A stretch of DNA of 62,191 bases from Rickettsiales bacterium (GTDB lineage Bacteria; Pseudomonadota; Alphaproteobacteria; Rickettsiales; JABSSG01), in the NCBI GenBank assembly GCA_020049805.1, contig JAGVLN010000011.1:1-62191 (forward strand), read 5' to 3'. Shown here in pieces: positions 8,999 through 20,205 of this stretch. Below the pieces are notes generated by a model that had not been told where the DNA came from, did no database searches, and saw only the letters and a list, made by a program, of their open reading frames with translations. The number at the start of each line of letters is the position of its first letter. The stretch's first letter is position 1. The position numbers and the translations under genes were made by a program.

Positions 8999-9283
8999 AT
9001 GTTCATCATCAACATCACCTATATCAAGCCACTTACTGATATTGATTTTTATTTAAAGGATCATATTGCTTGGTTAGAAAAATGTTATGAGTCTGGTTAT
9101 TTTGTTGCTTCAGGAAGGAAAAAGCCAAGAACTGGAGGTGTTATTCTAGCTAATGCTGTTGATGAAAATAAAATTTATGAAATAATTGAAGAGGATCCGT
9201 TTAATAAGGCGCATCTCGCAACATATGATATAATTGAGTTTCAAGTAACTAAAACTAATAATCAACAAATTCATGAAGAATAA
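8999..9283 (+). CDS. YciI-family protein
   Basis: 94 residues matching the YciI fold: short strand, a DHIAWLEKCYESGYFVASG helix-turn with the conserved His, a GGVILA strand, then EEDPFNKAHLATYDIIEF. YciI proteins are small dimeric ferredoxin-like proteins whose His/Asp pocket suggests catalysis, but the reaction is unknown. AAAAGG precedes the ATG by about 9 bases. It is the first gene of a three-gene overlapping operon with a membrane protein and a GST. Confidence 0.8.
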   Translation: MFIINITYIKPLTDIDFYLKDHIAWLEKCYESGYFVASGRKKPRTGGVILANAVDENKIYEIIEEDPFNKAHLATYDIIEFQVTKTNNQQIHEE

Positions 9284-9941
9284 ACTTTCACAGTCTGCAT
9301 GGTTGGTTATTAAATTCATTTTGGGTGCGATCATTCTAAGCTCTCTTTTATACTTCTCCTTTTCCTTACCTAAAGGAGATGAATATTTTGAAATTACTGA
9401 ACAATTTACTACTAAAGATGAAAAAGATTTTTATTCTCAATTAAGTGATCGTCATCAACAATTACTGGCTAATAATCTAAATAAATATCAATATCTGGGG
9501 CAATATAATCTTAGAGAAATGGACCTGGAATTGACAGGTTATTATTTGACAAATGAAAAAATATGCCGGAATGACTGGCAAGGAAAATGGGTAGGCAAAT
9601 ATGGCATTAAAACTAAAAATAACTTACTTTTGACACCGCTCATTCAAGATAAAATCATGAAAGATATATCTGCTATTTATTATCAAGATATTTATTATTA
9701 TGGTTTGGATAAATATATCGATAATAAAGTGGTTAATATTAATAGTCTGATAGCAATAATGCACTTGTATAATATTTATGATATATTGAATTTTTTCTAC
9801 CTTCCATCTCATAAAAACCCTAATATAGAGCAAGATTTGATACGTTTTGCTAAATATAATTTGAATATGCAACAAGCTGATAATTACGGACAATTAAATT
9901 CTATTGCTCGTTTATTTGCAGAGGCGGAATGTTATGGGTGA
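9273..9941 (+). CDS. Single-pass membrane protein of unknown function
   Basis: 222 residues. One N-terminal hydrophobic segment (about 11-30, WLVIKFILGAIILSSLLYF) acts as anchor or uncleaved signal, leaving about 190 residues outside the cytoplasm. That part is Tyr/Asn-rich with Cys near residue 98 and near the C-terminus that could pair. No family recognised. Its start overlaps yciI by 11 bp and its stop overlaps the GST start (ATGGGTGA), so the three proteins are translationally coupled and probably act together. Confidence 0.65.
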   Translation: MKNKLSQSAWLVIKFILGAIILSSLLYFSFSLPKGDEYFEITEQFTTKDEKDFYSQLSDRHQQLLANNLNKYQYLGQYNLREMDLELTGYYLTNEKICRNDWQGKWVGKYGIKTKNNLLLTPLIQDKIMKDISAIYYQDIYYYGLDKYIDNKVVNINSLIAIMHLYNIYDILNFFYLPSHKNPNIEQDLIRFAKYNLNMQQADNYGQLNSIARLFAEAECYG

Positions 9942-10602
9942 AGATAAATACATATTATACATTGGTAATCGTAATTATTCATCTTGGTCTTTAGCAGCTT
10001 GGTTAACTCTTAAAACTGCCAAAATAAATTTTCAGGAAATATTATTACCACTTGGTATCAAAGGTTCGCGTAAAGCAATAAAGCAATATTCTCCTTCTGG
10101 CTTAGTTCCTTGTTTGCATCATCAAAATAATATAATCTGGGATTCCTTAGCTATAGCTGAGTATATTAACGAGCTTCATCCTCAAGCTGAATTATACCCA
10201 CAGGATTTCTCTCAGCGTAGTTTAGCTAGGTCAATTATTTATGAGTTACATAGTGGATTTCAGGCCTTGAAACGCTTTTTACCTCTTAATATTAAGCGTA
10301 TAGCCACTGAAGTAGAAATTCCAGAAGATGCAAGATGGAATATTGTGCGTTTAAGTGAAATTATTTCTGAGACTAAAATTAAATACGGGGTACAAGGTGA
10401 TTATTTATTTAACACTTGGTCTATGGCTGATATTTTCTATGCCCAAATGATGCTTAGATTTAAGAGCTACAATATTCAAACTAATGAGACAGTAAAAAGC
10501 TATATTGAAAATATAGTTCAACATCCTTTAGTAGAAAAATGGGTTAAGGCGGCACATCAGGAAGAAATGTCAATTCCAGCTATTGATTCTTTAAATCAAT
10601 AA
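9934..10602 (+). CDS. Glutathione S-transferase family protein
   Basis: 222 residues. The N-terminal thioredoxin-like half carries YIGNRNYSSWSLAAWLTLK and the cis-Pro site SGLVPCL followed by WDSLAIAEYINE, which is the GST glutathione-binding arrangement (Val-Pro, then the Asp-Ser pair). The C-terminal half is helical. I chose ATG 9934 rather than the frame's earlier ATG at 9904 because GAGG lies 10 bases upstream and homologues begin close to the YILYIGN strand. The upstream stop overlaps this start. It converges on gltA, with only 2 bp between the stops. Substrate unknown. Confidence 0.8.
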   Translation: MGEDKYILYIGNRNYSSWSLAAWLTLKTAKINFQEILLPLGIKGSRKAIKQYSPSGLVPCLHHQNNIIWDSLAIAEYINELHPQAELYPQDFSQRSLARSIIYELHSGFQALKRFLPLNIKRIATEVEIPEDARWNIVRLSEIISETKIKYGVQGDYLFNTWSMADIFYAQMMLRFKSYNIQTNETVKSYIENIVQHPLVEKWVKAAHQEEMSIPAIDSLNQ

Positions 10603-10604
10603 TA

Positions 10605-11891
10605 TTATCTCTGATCGATAGGTATATAATCTCTTTTTGTTTCTCCAACGTATAATTGCCGAGGTCTACCAATTTTAAATGCTGGATCGTCTAGCATTTC
10701 CTTCCATTGTGAAACCCAGCCAACAGTTCTTGCTAATGCGAACATTACAGTAAACATGTTTACAGGAATTTTAAGAGCCTTATAAATTATACCAGAGTAG
10801 AAATCCACGTTAGGATATAATTTACGTTCGATAAAGTACTCATCATTTAAAGCAATACGTTCTAGTTCAATTGCGATATCTAATAGTGGATCACTTATGC
10901 CAAGTTCTTTTAATACTTCATAACAGCATTTGCGTAACACAGATGCGCGAGGATCATAGTTCTTATATACCCTATGACCAAAGCCCATCAACATAAATGG
11001 ATCATTTTTATCTTTGGCTTTTTCTATATATAAAGGAATATTTTTTGGTGTATTAATTTTTTCTAACATTTTAATTACAGCCTCGTTTGCACCACCATGA
11101 GCAGGGCCCCATAGAGAAGCAATCCCAGCTCCGATACAAGCAAAAGGATTAGCACCAGAAGAACTTGCTAATCTTACAGTAGAAGTTGATGCATTTTGCT
11201 CATGATCAGCATGCAAGAGGAAAATTTTATCTAATGCATTAACAATTATTGGGTTAGCGACATATTCTTCACAAGGAGTACCAAACATCATGCGTAAAAA
11301 GTTAGCTGTATAGCTTAGATTGTTTTTAGGATACATGAAAGGCTGACCAATGCTGTGTTTGTAAGCCATGGCTGCTAGAGTTGGCATTTTGGCAATCAAC
11401 CTATACGCTGAAATTTCTCGTTGAACAGGATCGCTTATATCTAATGAATCGTGATAAAAAGCAGATAATGATGCAACAGCACCCACCATTACAGCCATAG
11501 GGTGAGCATTTCTTTGAAATCCACGAAGTAAGAAATTTAACTGCTCATGTACCATGGAATGGTAAGTAATATTTTTAATAAATTCATTCTTTTGGCTTTT
11601 ATTAGGTAAAGAGCCATTAAGTAATAAATAAGATACTTCCATAAAATCGCTTTTTTCAGCTAAATCTTCAATAGCATACCCTCTATACTTTAAAATACCG
11701 GCATTGCCATCAATATAAGTTATGCTTGAAGCGCAAGAAGCTGTGGACATGAATCCAGGATCATATGTAAAAATTCCTGCCTCACTGTATAATTTAGTTA
11801 TATCTATAACATCAGGACCTTCTGTTCCTTGTATTATAGGTAATTCTACAGATTTATCGTTAATTTTGAGCGTGGCTGTTTTTTTACTCAT
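10605..11891 (-). CDS. gltA: Citrate synthase
   Basis: 428 residues, type II (hexameric) citrate synthase condensing oxaloacetate and acetyl-CoA in the TCA cycle. Catalytic residues are in place: H265 ([10 protein letters not shown]), H306 ([15 protein letters not shown]) and D363 ([10 protein letters not shown]). The sequence reads as a rickettsial GltA ([28 protein letters not shown]) but differs at many positions from what I recall of Rickettsia prowazekii, consistent with another Rickettsiaceae genus. A strong GGAGGGAG ribosome-binding site precedes the ATG. It lies downstream of the ankyrin-hydrolase gene's opposite end and converges with the GST gene. Confidence 0.97.
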   Translation of the reverse strand: MSKKTATLKINDKSVELPIIQGTEGPDVIDITKLYSEAGIFTYDPGFMSTASCASSITYIDGNAGILKYRGYAIEDLAEKSDFMEVSYLLLNGSLPNKSQKNEFIKNITYHSMVHEQLNFLLRGFQRNAHPMAVMVGAVASLSAFYHDSLDISDPVQREISAYRLIAKMPTLAAMAYKHSIGQPFMYPKNNLSYTANFLRMMFGTPCEEYVANPIIVNALDKIFLLHADHEQNASTSTVRLASSSGANPFACIGAGIASLWGPAHGGANEAVIKMLEKINTPKNIPLYIEKAKDKNDPFMLMGFGHRVYKNYDPRASVLRKCCYEVLKELGISDPLLDIAIELERIALNDEYFIERKLYPNVDFYSGIIYKALKIPVNMFTVMFALARTVGWVSQWKEMLDDPAFKIGRPRQLYVGETKRDYIPIDQR

Positions 11892-11940
11892 TACTCCCTC
11901 CTTCTCAACGTTATAAGCAAAATAATTTATAAATCAACTT

Positions 11941-13947
11941 TTATCTTGTCATAACTTCTATTGTTTCATTTTCTCTTAAAAAAGACAGCTTATTATCTTC
12001 TTTAACATATTCTACTCTTGTTTTAGGAAAAGGAGGATTTTGAAATTCTGCATGATTTCCTAAAAATTGTTGAGAGGCAATAATAAAATAATTTAGGAGT
12101 TGAAAATAACTCAAGCCAGAAATAGTTTCTACTTCCCTTAGGCGCCAAGCTTGAGGATTTAATTTATTTTTTGATGCATTAGAGTTTAGACGTAAATCTC
12201 GTGATTCAGCTTCAAGGAATATTCTATAATTTGCAAATGTCTCAGGAGAGTGGGATTTTTCAGTCTTACCATTGGTATTTAAACTATCACTAGCGGTATA
12301 TGTAGATAAAATTCTAGGACCAATATCATTTGTAGGTTTTGTTATATTGTAATTAAAGCAAGTGAGTTCAACGTTACCAATCACTCTAAATTGTTTAACT
12401 ACTTCAGCAACTATGTCTACTCCTGAGCAATAACCATGAAGCATAATTTTATCAGGGTGTATTCCCTCGTCTAGTAGTTTATTAACTATAGCGATTCCTG
12501 CACAAACGAAATCATTTTTATGTTTAATTGCACCTTCACTACCATTAATTCCCGGATAATTAAAACTATGAATAGTAGCGCCAGTAATAAATGCTTGCTC
12601 TGTTATGTCCGACCATGAATTTTCATAATAATTAGTACGCGGCATAAAATTGATAATATGCATTTCTTCACTTTTTCCAGGACGCAATATGTGATCAAGA
12701 ACTATTAAATCAGCAGGAGTTAAATTGGTTTTTTCTAATAATTTTTCGATTTTAGAATGAGTTCCTTCTTTTAATAATCTTTTTTCAGCAGTAGCAAATA
12801 ATTGTCTTGCTTCTTCTTGAGAGCTAAGAAATTTTGGTGCAATCGTCACGCTTTCTAATAAACATATTTCTCGGTTAGTAAGGTGACATAATATTTTTTC
12901 TCTACTCACATCTAAATATTTGAAATATGGTAAAGATGGGTTATTACCTAATTGTGCTTGAGTTTTAAATTCTTCAAAACTTCCGTGTTTTTTCTCTTTG
13001 TACCAATCTACTGGTTTTGAAGAAATGGTAATATTGGTTACTGGTTTACTTAATAAGGGTGATTGTGTTTGGGAAGGTATTGCTTTAATAGGAGTAATTT
13101 TTACAGTTTGATTAGCTTTGGCACGTACTATTTCTTCTTCTACTTGTGATTCTATTTTGCTCATTATTAAATAGGTTTCTGGATTACGATTTAAAGTTGT
13201 CTCGGTTTTTACATAATCCATTATGCTGCCTATAATCTTGCGAACTATATTCAACATTTGATAGCGTTGAAGATTATTATCCTTTTCTTTGCGTACAGTT
13301 AATAATTGTCCATAAATTTGCTCAAGCTTATTTTGTAATTGTTTATGAGCAACGTTACCAATTTTTTTATTTAAATATTTTTCTATTTTTGAAATTATAC
13401 TTTGGACAAATTCACCTTGTGAAAGTGGTTGAGCAATAACCTGATTAGTTGCGTCTTCCAAATCATTATACATTTTAATAGATTTTTCATGGAAAGTTTC
13501 TTCTTTGCAAGAATTTGATCTTTTCTCTTGAAAATATGCACCGTTTTGTCTTAATGCTTCTACGCATGCATCTTGTTTATGCTTATGTGCTACTTGTAAT
13601 GGAGTTTGTCCATCGCTATTTACTAAATCAATATTGGCACCGCTATTGATCAAATCAGTTAGTATATCAACATTTCCTGATCTAGCAGCAGCATGTAAAG
13701 CAGATTCAGCTAATGGTGAGAGATAATTTACTTCTGGATCTAAGGCTAATAAATGACTTACCATCTGAGTACGACCTGCACTAGCAGCAGAATAAAGAGC
13801 GGTATGGCCTTGTGCATTTATTAGATTTATATCTGCCTTATTTTTTATTGCTTCAGTAAGTGAAGTTGAAAATAGAACATCATCTCCATTAGCGATGGCA
13901 TTATGTATTTTGATTATTAGTGCTTCAATTTTGGCGTTGTTTGCCAT
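11941..13947 (-). CDS. Ankyrin-repeat / alpha-beta hydrolase fusion protein (effector candidate)
   Basis: 668 residues. Residues about 43-136 form three ankyrin repeats (GHTALYSAASAGRTQMVSHL, SALHAAARSGNVDILTDLI, GQTPLQVAHKHKQDACVEAL). Residues 150-290 are helical and charged, possibly coiled coil. Residues about 430-620 read as an alpha/beta hydrolase: FNYPGINGSEG oxyanion-loop region, a helix, then IMLHGYCSGVDIV, a nucleophile elbow with C507 where most members have Ser. There is no signal peptide. Ankyrin plus enzyme architecture in an intracellular bacterium suggests a translocated effector acting on host lipid or protein esters; that is inference. GAGGA lies 7 bases before the ATG. Confidence 0.75.
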   Translation of the reverse strand: MANNAKIEALIIKIHNAIANGDDVLFSTSLTEAIKNKADINLINAQGHTALYSAASAGRTQMVSHLLALDPEVNYLSPLAESALHAAARSGNVDILTDLINSGANIDLVNSDGQTPLQVAHKHKQDACVEALRQNGAYFQEKRSNSCKEETFHEKSIKMYNDLEDATNQVIAQPLSQGEFVQSIISKIEKYLNKKIGNVAHKQLQNKLEQIYGQLLTVRKEKDNNLQRYQMLNIVRKIIGSIMDYVKTETTLNRNPETYLIMSKIESQVEEEIVRAKANQTVKITPIKAIPSQTQSPLLSKPVTNITISSKPVDWYKEKKHGSFEEFKTQAQLGNNPSLPYFKYLDVSREKILCHLTNREICLLESVTIAPKFLSSQEEARQLFATAEKRLLKEGTHSKIEKLLEKTNLTPADLIVLDHILRPGKSEEMHIINFMPRTNYYENSWSDITEQAFITGATIHSFNYPGINGSEGAIKHKNDFVCAGIAIVNKLLDEGIHPDKIMLHGYCSGVDIVAEVVKQFRVIGNVELTCFNYNITKPTNDIGPRILSTYTASDSLNTNGKTEKSHSPETFANYRIFLEAESRDLRLNSNASKNKLNPQAWRLREVETISGLSYFQLLNYFIIASQQFLGNHAEFQNPPFPKTRVEYVKEDNKLSFLRENETIEVMTR

Positions 13948-14037
13948 AGTTTTTTCCTCAAAATTATTTTAACTTGAGGAGATTATCTATTAACTTAGTT
14001 AAATAAGTGTTAACGTGAGCCAAAGAAAATTAAAAAA

Positions 14038-14466
14038 TTATATTATCTCTAATTCTTTTATATATTTTTCACCTTTCGTTCTATCATAATCCTCAAACCA
14101 GGCTTGTAAAATTTCTTTAGCAATATCCTGAGTTAAAAGACGATTAGAAAGTGCAAGTACGTTAGCATGATTCCAAATTCTTGCGGCGCGCGCAGTTTCT
14201 GCGTCTGTGCAAAGTGCAGCTCTAATAGCATGAAATCTATTAGCCGCCATAGAAATGCCAGTTCCAGTCCAACAAAAAAATATTCCTTCATCAGCATTGT
14301 TTTGGGAGATAAATTGTGCAGCTTCAGCAGCCGATTTAACCCATGATTCATCTCTTCCTGATTTCAATGCACCAAAAACTATGACTTCATGACCGTGATT
14401 TTTAAGCCAATCTACTACAAAATTATTAACTGGATAAAGTTCATCACTTACTACAACTATTTTCAT
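14038..14466 (-). CDS. RpiB/LacAB-family sugar-phosphate isomerase
   Basis: 142 residues, single-domain Rossmann-like isomerase. Conserved parts are TGTGISMAANR (phosphate loop), IRAALCTDAETARAAR and NHANVLALSNRLLT. The Cys of the canonical active site is kept (FFCWTGTG), but the N-terminal Asp-His pair is Asp-Glu (SDELYP) and the later His before Asn is Trp (IWNHAN). This fits a distinct RpiB-like subfamily, so ribose-5-phosphate isomerase activity should not be assumed. It is monocistronic, with 90 bp to the ankyrin gene downstream. Confidence 0.8.
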   Translation of the reverse strand: MKIVVVSDELYPVNNFVVDWLKNHGHEVIVFGALKSGRDESWVKSAAEAAQFISQNNADEGIFFCWTGTGISMAANRFHAIRAALCTDAETARAARIWNHANVLALSNRLLTQDIAKEILQAWFEDYDRTKGEKYIKELEII

Positions 14467-14746
14467 AATCTTTCCAATTTGGTAATTAAGTAAGCAAAGA
14501 ATACAGCAGCTATTATCACATTACAATTCTTTAAATAATATTTATTATTGCATATAGCCTAACCTTATATTAGTATACAATCTTATATTTAACTAAAATT
14601 ATTGTAATGAAAGCTGAAGAATCATTATTATCTTTATTACCTGCGAAAGGACAATTTAAAGTCCTAGTCGTGGCCGCCAGGGCCATACATATCTAATCAA
14701 GCTACATTTAATTTTATTTTTAATAACCTCAGTTCGGAGAAAGAGG

Positions 14747-15892
14747 ATGCGTAATTATAAGCATAATTTTATTTATGGATTTGCAATATTTGCAATGTTT
14801 TTTGGTTCTGGTAATTTAGTGTTTCCTTTTCAAATAGGTCAAGCATCAGGTAATTATTGGATTGCAGGTTTTCTTGGTTTATTTCTAACAGGTATTATTT
14901 TACCCTTTTTTGGATTATACGTTATTAAACTATATCATGGTAGTTATGATTTGTTCTTTGCGGAAGGAGGTAAATTAGCACGTGTAATATTACCATTTTT
15001 TACCTTATCTTTGTTAGGAGCGTTTGGTGTAGTGCCTCGATGTATAACAGTTGCATATGGTGGTATTGGTTATATTTTTCCTCAACTTTCACTCGTAATT
15101 TTTAGTTTAATTTTTTGTATAATTTGTTTTGTAATCTGTCTAAAAGATCATTTGGTAATTAATATAATTGGCAAATGGATGGCACCAATAAAATTGGTCT
15201 CTCTTCTTACTTTAATAATTTTAGGGGTGATTAATGCTCCTATCATTGTGGATAATAATAAGAATGTAACTGAAGTTTTTACCAATGGGTTTTTGGTAGG
15301 TTATCAAACCATGGATTTATTTGCGGCCTTTTTCTTTTCTTCTTTTATTTTTAAACAAATTCAAGATAGCATGCCAAAAAATACAGCGGTTAAGGAAGTA
15401 ATTAAAGCTGCTATAAAGCCGAGCTTGATTGGTGTTATTATATTAGGGGTAATTTATCTTGGATTGGTATTTTTAGGTAGTTATTATAAAGCAATTACTG
15501 CAAATGTTGGGCCTGAGTTTATCCTACCAACAATAGCTATGCATATTATAGGTGAAAAAGCTGCATTACTCATTGGTATTATAATGTTATTTTCTTGCTT
15601 AACTACAGCGGTAGCATTGAATAATATTTATGCTCGTTATTTATGTTCTTTATTTTCGCTACAAAAAAATAAATTTATATTGATGCTGATTACAACCACT
15701 ACAATGTCATTTTTAGTGTCTTTATTAGATTTTAGAGGTATAGCTGCTTTTCTTGCGCCCGTGTTAGAGGTTTCATATCCAAGCATTATATTTTTAACTA
15801 TCACAGGTATTACAGGTATTGGTAATAAAAAAATAAAGATCATAGGATTTTATGGGCTGCTTTTAGTGATGCTATATCAAAGATTTTTTTGA
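14747..15892 (+). CDS. brnQ: Branched-chain amino acid:cation symporter (LIVCS family)
   Basis: 381 residues, about 11-12 membrane segments. The N-terminus FAIFAMFFGSGNLVFPFQIG is the LIVCS signature, which carries the cation site, and MDLFAAFFFSS is the matching later helix. It imports Leu/Ile/Val with Na+ or H+, useful for an auxotrophic intracellular bacterium. It is shorter than the ~430-440 residues usual in enterobacteria, mostly at the C-terminus. GGAG lies 9 bases before the ATG. It is transcribed alone. Confidence 0.88.
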   Translation: MRNYKHNFIYGFAIFAMFFGSGNLVFPFQIGQASGNYWIAGFLGLFLTGIILPFFGLYVIKLYHGSYDLFFAEGGKLARVILPFFTLSLLGAFGVVPRCITVAYGGIGYIFPQLSLVIFSLIFCIICFVICLKDHLVINIIGKWMAPIKLVSLLTLIILGVINAPIIVDNNKNVTEVFTNGFLVGYQTMDLFAAFFFSSFIFKQIQDSMPKNTAVKEVIKAAIKPSLIGVIILGVIYLGLVFLGSYYKAITANVGPEFILPTIAMHIIGEKAALLIGIIMLFSCLTTAVALNNIYARYLCSLFSLQKNKFILMLITTTTMSFLVSLLDFRGIAAFLAPVLEVSYPSIIFLTITGITGIGNKKIKIIGFYGLLLVMLYQRFF

Positions 15893-15931
15893 GGCTTTGT
15901 CTATTATCAACTTTTAGATCTGCAGTTAAGA

Positions 15932-15961
15932 TTGACAACCATATGAGTTATAATGTAATGT
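15932..15961 (+). promoter_or_regulatory. Probable promoter of the trcR-tpiA-secG-pyrG-kdsA run
   Basis: A perfect TTGACA (15932-15937) is followed after 18 bases by TAATGT (15956-15961), 44 bp before the trcR start. A consensus TATAAT at 15949-15954 lies too close to this -35 to pair with it. Exact -10 uncertain. Confidence 0.5.
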
Positions 15962-16005
15962 GTGGTGCTACATTTATAAATTAACCAAATAATTATTATA
16001 AGAAT

Positions 16006-16569
16006 ATGACACCTTTAATGCCTAAAGCTACCACAGTGTGGCTTATAAATAATACAACATTAACTTTTGAACAAATTGCTACTTTTTGCGGTATGCATCT
16101 ATTAGAAGTGCAAGGCATTGCTGATGGTGAAGTAGCAGTTGGAATAATAGGTCAGGATCCAGTTATTAACGGCCAATTAACTCGTGAAGAAATCCAAAGA
16201 TGCGAAAAAGACCCAAATGCTAAATTAATGCTTAGTGAAAAATTTGTTAATCAAGTTAATCAAAAGAAAAAATCTACACGCTATACTCCTATTGCGCGTA
16301 GACAAGATAAGCCTGATGCAATTTTGTGGTTATTAAAAAATTGTCTCAATATTTCTGATTCGCAAATCATTAAATTAATTGGAACAACTCATTCTACTAT
16401 TACTGCTATCCGTAATAAAGCTCATTGGAATATGTCTAACCTTAGACCTAGAGATCCAGTGTTGCTTGGTTTATGTACACAAACAGCTCTAGACCAATTA
16501 ATGGCTAATATTAATAAGTCGGCGCCTGAGGATATTCAAACTGTTGCAGCGGATAAAGTTAAAAAATAA
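16006..16569 (+). CDS. trcR: Cell-cycle transcriptional regulator TrcR (DUF1013)
   Basis: 187 residues. The start MTPLMPKATTVWLINNTTLTFEQIA and the later DKPDAILWLLKN...LIGTT are hallmark stretches of the alphaproteobacterial DUF1013 family, which binds DNA and RNA polymerase in Caulobacter-like species. Two helix-turn-helix-like segments are visible (about 18-35 and 105-135). It is the first gene of a plus-strand run, 30 bp before tpiA. The role in this organism is inferred from family. Confidence 0.85.
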   Translation: MTPLMPKATTVWLINNTTLTFEQIATFCGMHLLEVQGIADGEVAVGIIGQDPVINGQLTREEIQRCEKDPNAKLMLSEKFVNQVNQKKKSTRYTPIARRQDKPDAILWLLKNCLNISDSQIIKLIGTTHSTITAIRNKAHWNMSNLRPRDPVLLGLCTQTALDQLMANINKSAPEDIQTVAADKVKK

Positions 16570-16599
16570 CCAATCTATTTTAACATTAGAAGATTTGTT

Positions 16600-17352
16600 A
16601 TGAGCATAATAATTGCAAATTGGAAGATGAATAAAGGATTGGCTGATAGTGTTGAGCTTGTAACCGAATTATCTAATAAAATAATTGCAAATCCTGTGAA
16701 TTGTGAAGTAGTGGTATGTCCCTCTTTTCCTTATCTTATAACTGTAAAAAATATTATTAAAGATAGTTCCATAGCATTAGGTGCTCAGGATTGTAGTTTT
16801 GCTAATTCAGGTGCATATACTGGTGATGTTAGTCCAAGTATGTTGGTTGATAGTGGTTGTGATTATGTAATTTTAGGACATTCTGAGCGTCGTGGCTATC
16901 ATAATGAGACTTCGGCAATAATTAAACAGAAAGCAGAAATAGCGCATCAGCAAAATTTGACTACGATTATTTGCGTTGGTGAAAGTTTACAGGATTGGGA
17001 AAAGAATTTAACCTTTGCCATTATAAAGGAACAAGTACTTAATTCTTTGCCTTTATCCATAAATGAAAATAATACCATAATTGCTTATGAGCCGGTTTGG
17101 GCTATAGGTAGTGGAAAAAGTCCTACTATAGAAGAGATAGAAAAAACACATAATTATATTATTGAACTAGTGAAAGATTTTGTTAAATTAAATGGTATTT
17201 TATTTGAAAAAAATGTTAGAGTTGTTTATGGTGGGTCAGTTAAGGTAAATAATTGTAGGCCTATATTAAACATAGCGGCAGTAGATGGATTATTAGTTGG
17301 GGGAGCCAGTTTAATAGTTGAAGAATTTTATAATATCCTAACTCAAGTATAA
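16600..17352 (+). CDS. tpiA: Triose-phosphate isomerase
   Basis: 250 residues, a full-length TIM barrel interconverting dihydroxyacetone phosphate and glyceraldehyde 3-phosphate. Catalytic residues are K9 (ANWKMNKG), H94 (LGHSERR) and E164 (AYEPVWAIGSGK), and the phosphate-binding GGS and GGAS motifs are near the C-terminus. It sits 9 bp upstream of secG in a run with trcR and pyrG. In an organism with reduced glycolysis it could link imported triose phosphates to lipid synthesis; that is inference. Confidence 0.96.
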   Translation: MSIIIANWKMNKGLADSVELVTELSNKIIANPVNCEVVVCPSFPYLITVKNIIKDSSIALGAQDCSFANSGAYTGDVSPSMLVDSGCDYVILGHSERRGYHNETSAIIKQKAEIAHQQNLTTIICVGESLQDWEKNLTFAIIKEQVLNSLPLSINENNTIIAYEPVWAIGSGKSPTIEEIEKTHNYIIELVKDFVKLNGILFEKNVRVVYGGSVKVNNCRPILNIAAVDGLLVGGASLIVEEFYNILTQV

Positions 17353-17361
17353 GGTAAAAAT

Positions 17362-17709
17362 ATGCAAACAGTTTTAATGGTAGCACATTTAATTATAGCG
17401 GTGCTCTTAGTTGGAGTTATTTTACTACAACGTACTAGTGAAGATAGCTTAGGCGGATTAAGTGGTGGGTCAGGTTTTAGCGGCATAATGTCAGTACGTT
17501 CTACTGCAACATTTTTTTCACGAATTACCGTAATACTAGGGGCATTATTTATGATAAATTGCTTGTTATTAGCTAATCTTTCTCTAAGAGAAGCTAATAA
17601 AAGTATTGTATCAGAAATTAGTACAACTAAAATATTGAATTTAGAGGATCAACAATCTAAACCAATAAGTTCTGAAAAAGAGGAAAGGCCAATTCCATTG
17701 GCTCAATAA
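17362..17709 (+). CDS. secG: Protein translocase subunit SecG
   Basis: 115 residues with two membrane segments (about 2-20 and 53-73) flanking the SecG motif LLQRTSEDSLGGLSGGSGF. It is an auxiliary part of the SecYEG channel, assisting SecA-driven export. The charged C-terminal tail (DQQSKPISSEKEE) is variable in the family. It lies 3 bp upstream of pyrG, the arrangement I know from Rickettsia. Confidence 0.92.
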   Translation: MQTVLMVAHLIIAVLLVGVILLQRTSEDSLGGLSGGSGFSGIMSVRSTATFFSRITVILGALFMINCLLLANLSLREANKSIVSEISTTKILNLEDQQSKPISSEKEERPIPLAQ

Positions 17710-20185
<2,476 letters not shown>

Positions 20186-20205
20186 TTTAATATTTAAGAT
20201 TTATT

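Noticed and set aside
14607-14696. A 29-codon frame with a faint resemblance to the N-terminus of RpoZ (FKVLVVAARA)
   Set aside because: Too short, no Shine-Dalgarno, and the similarity covers about ten residues; it could be chance.
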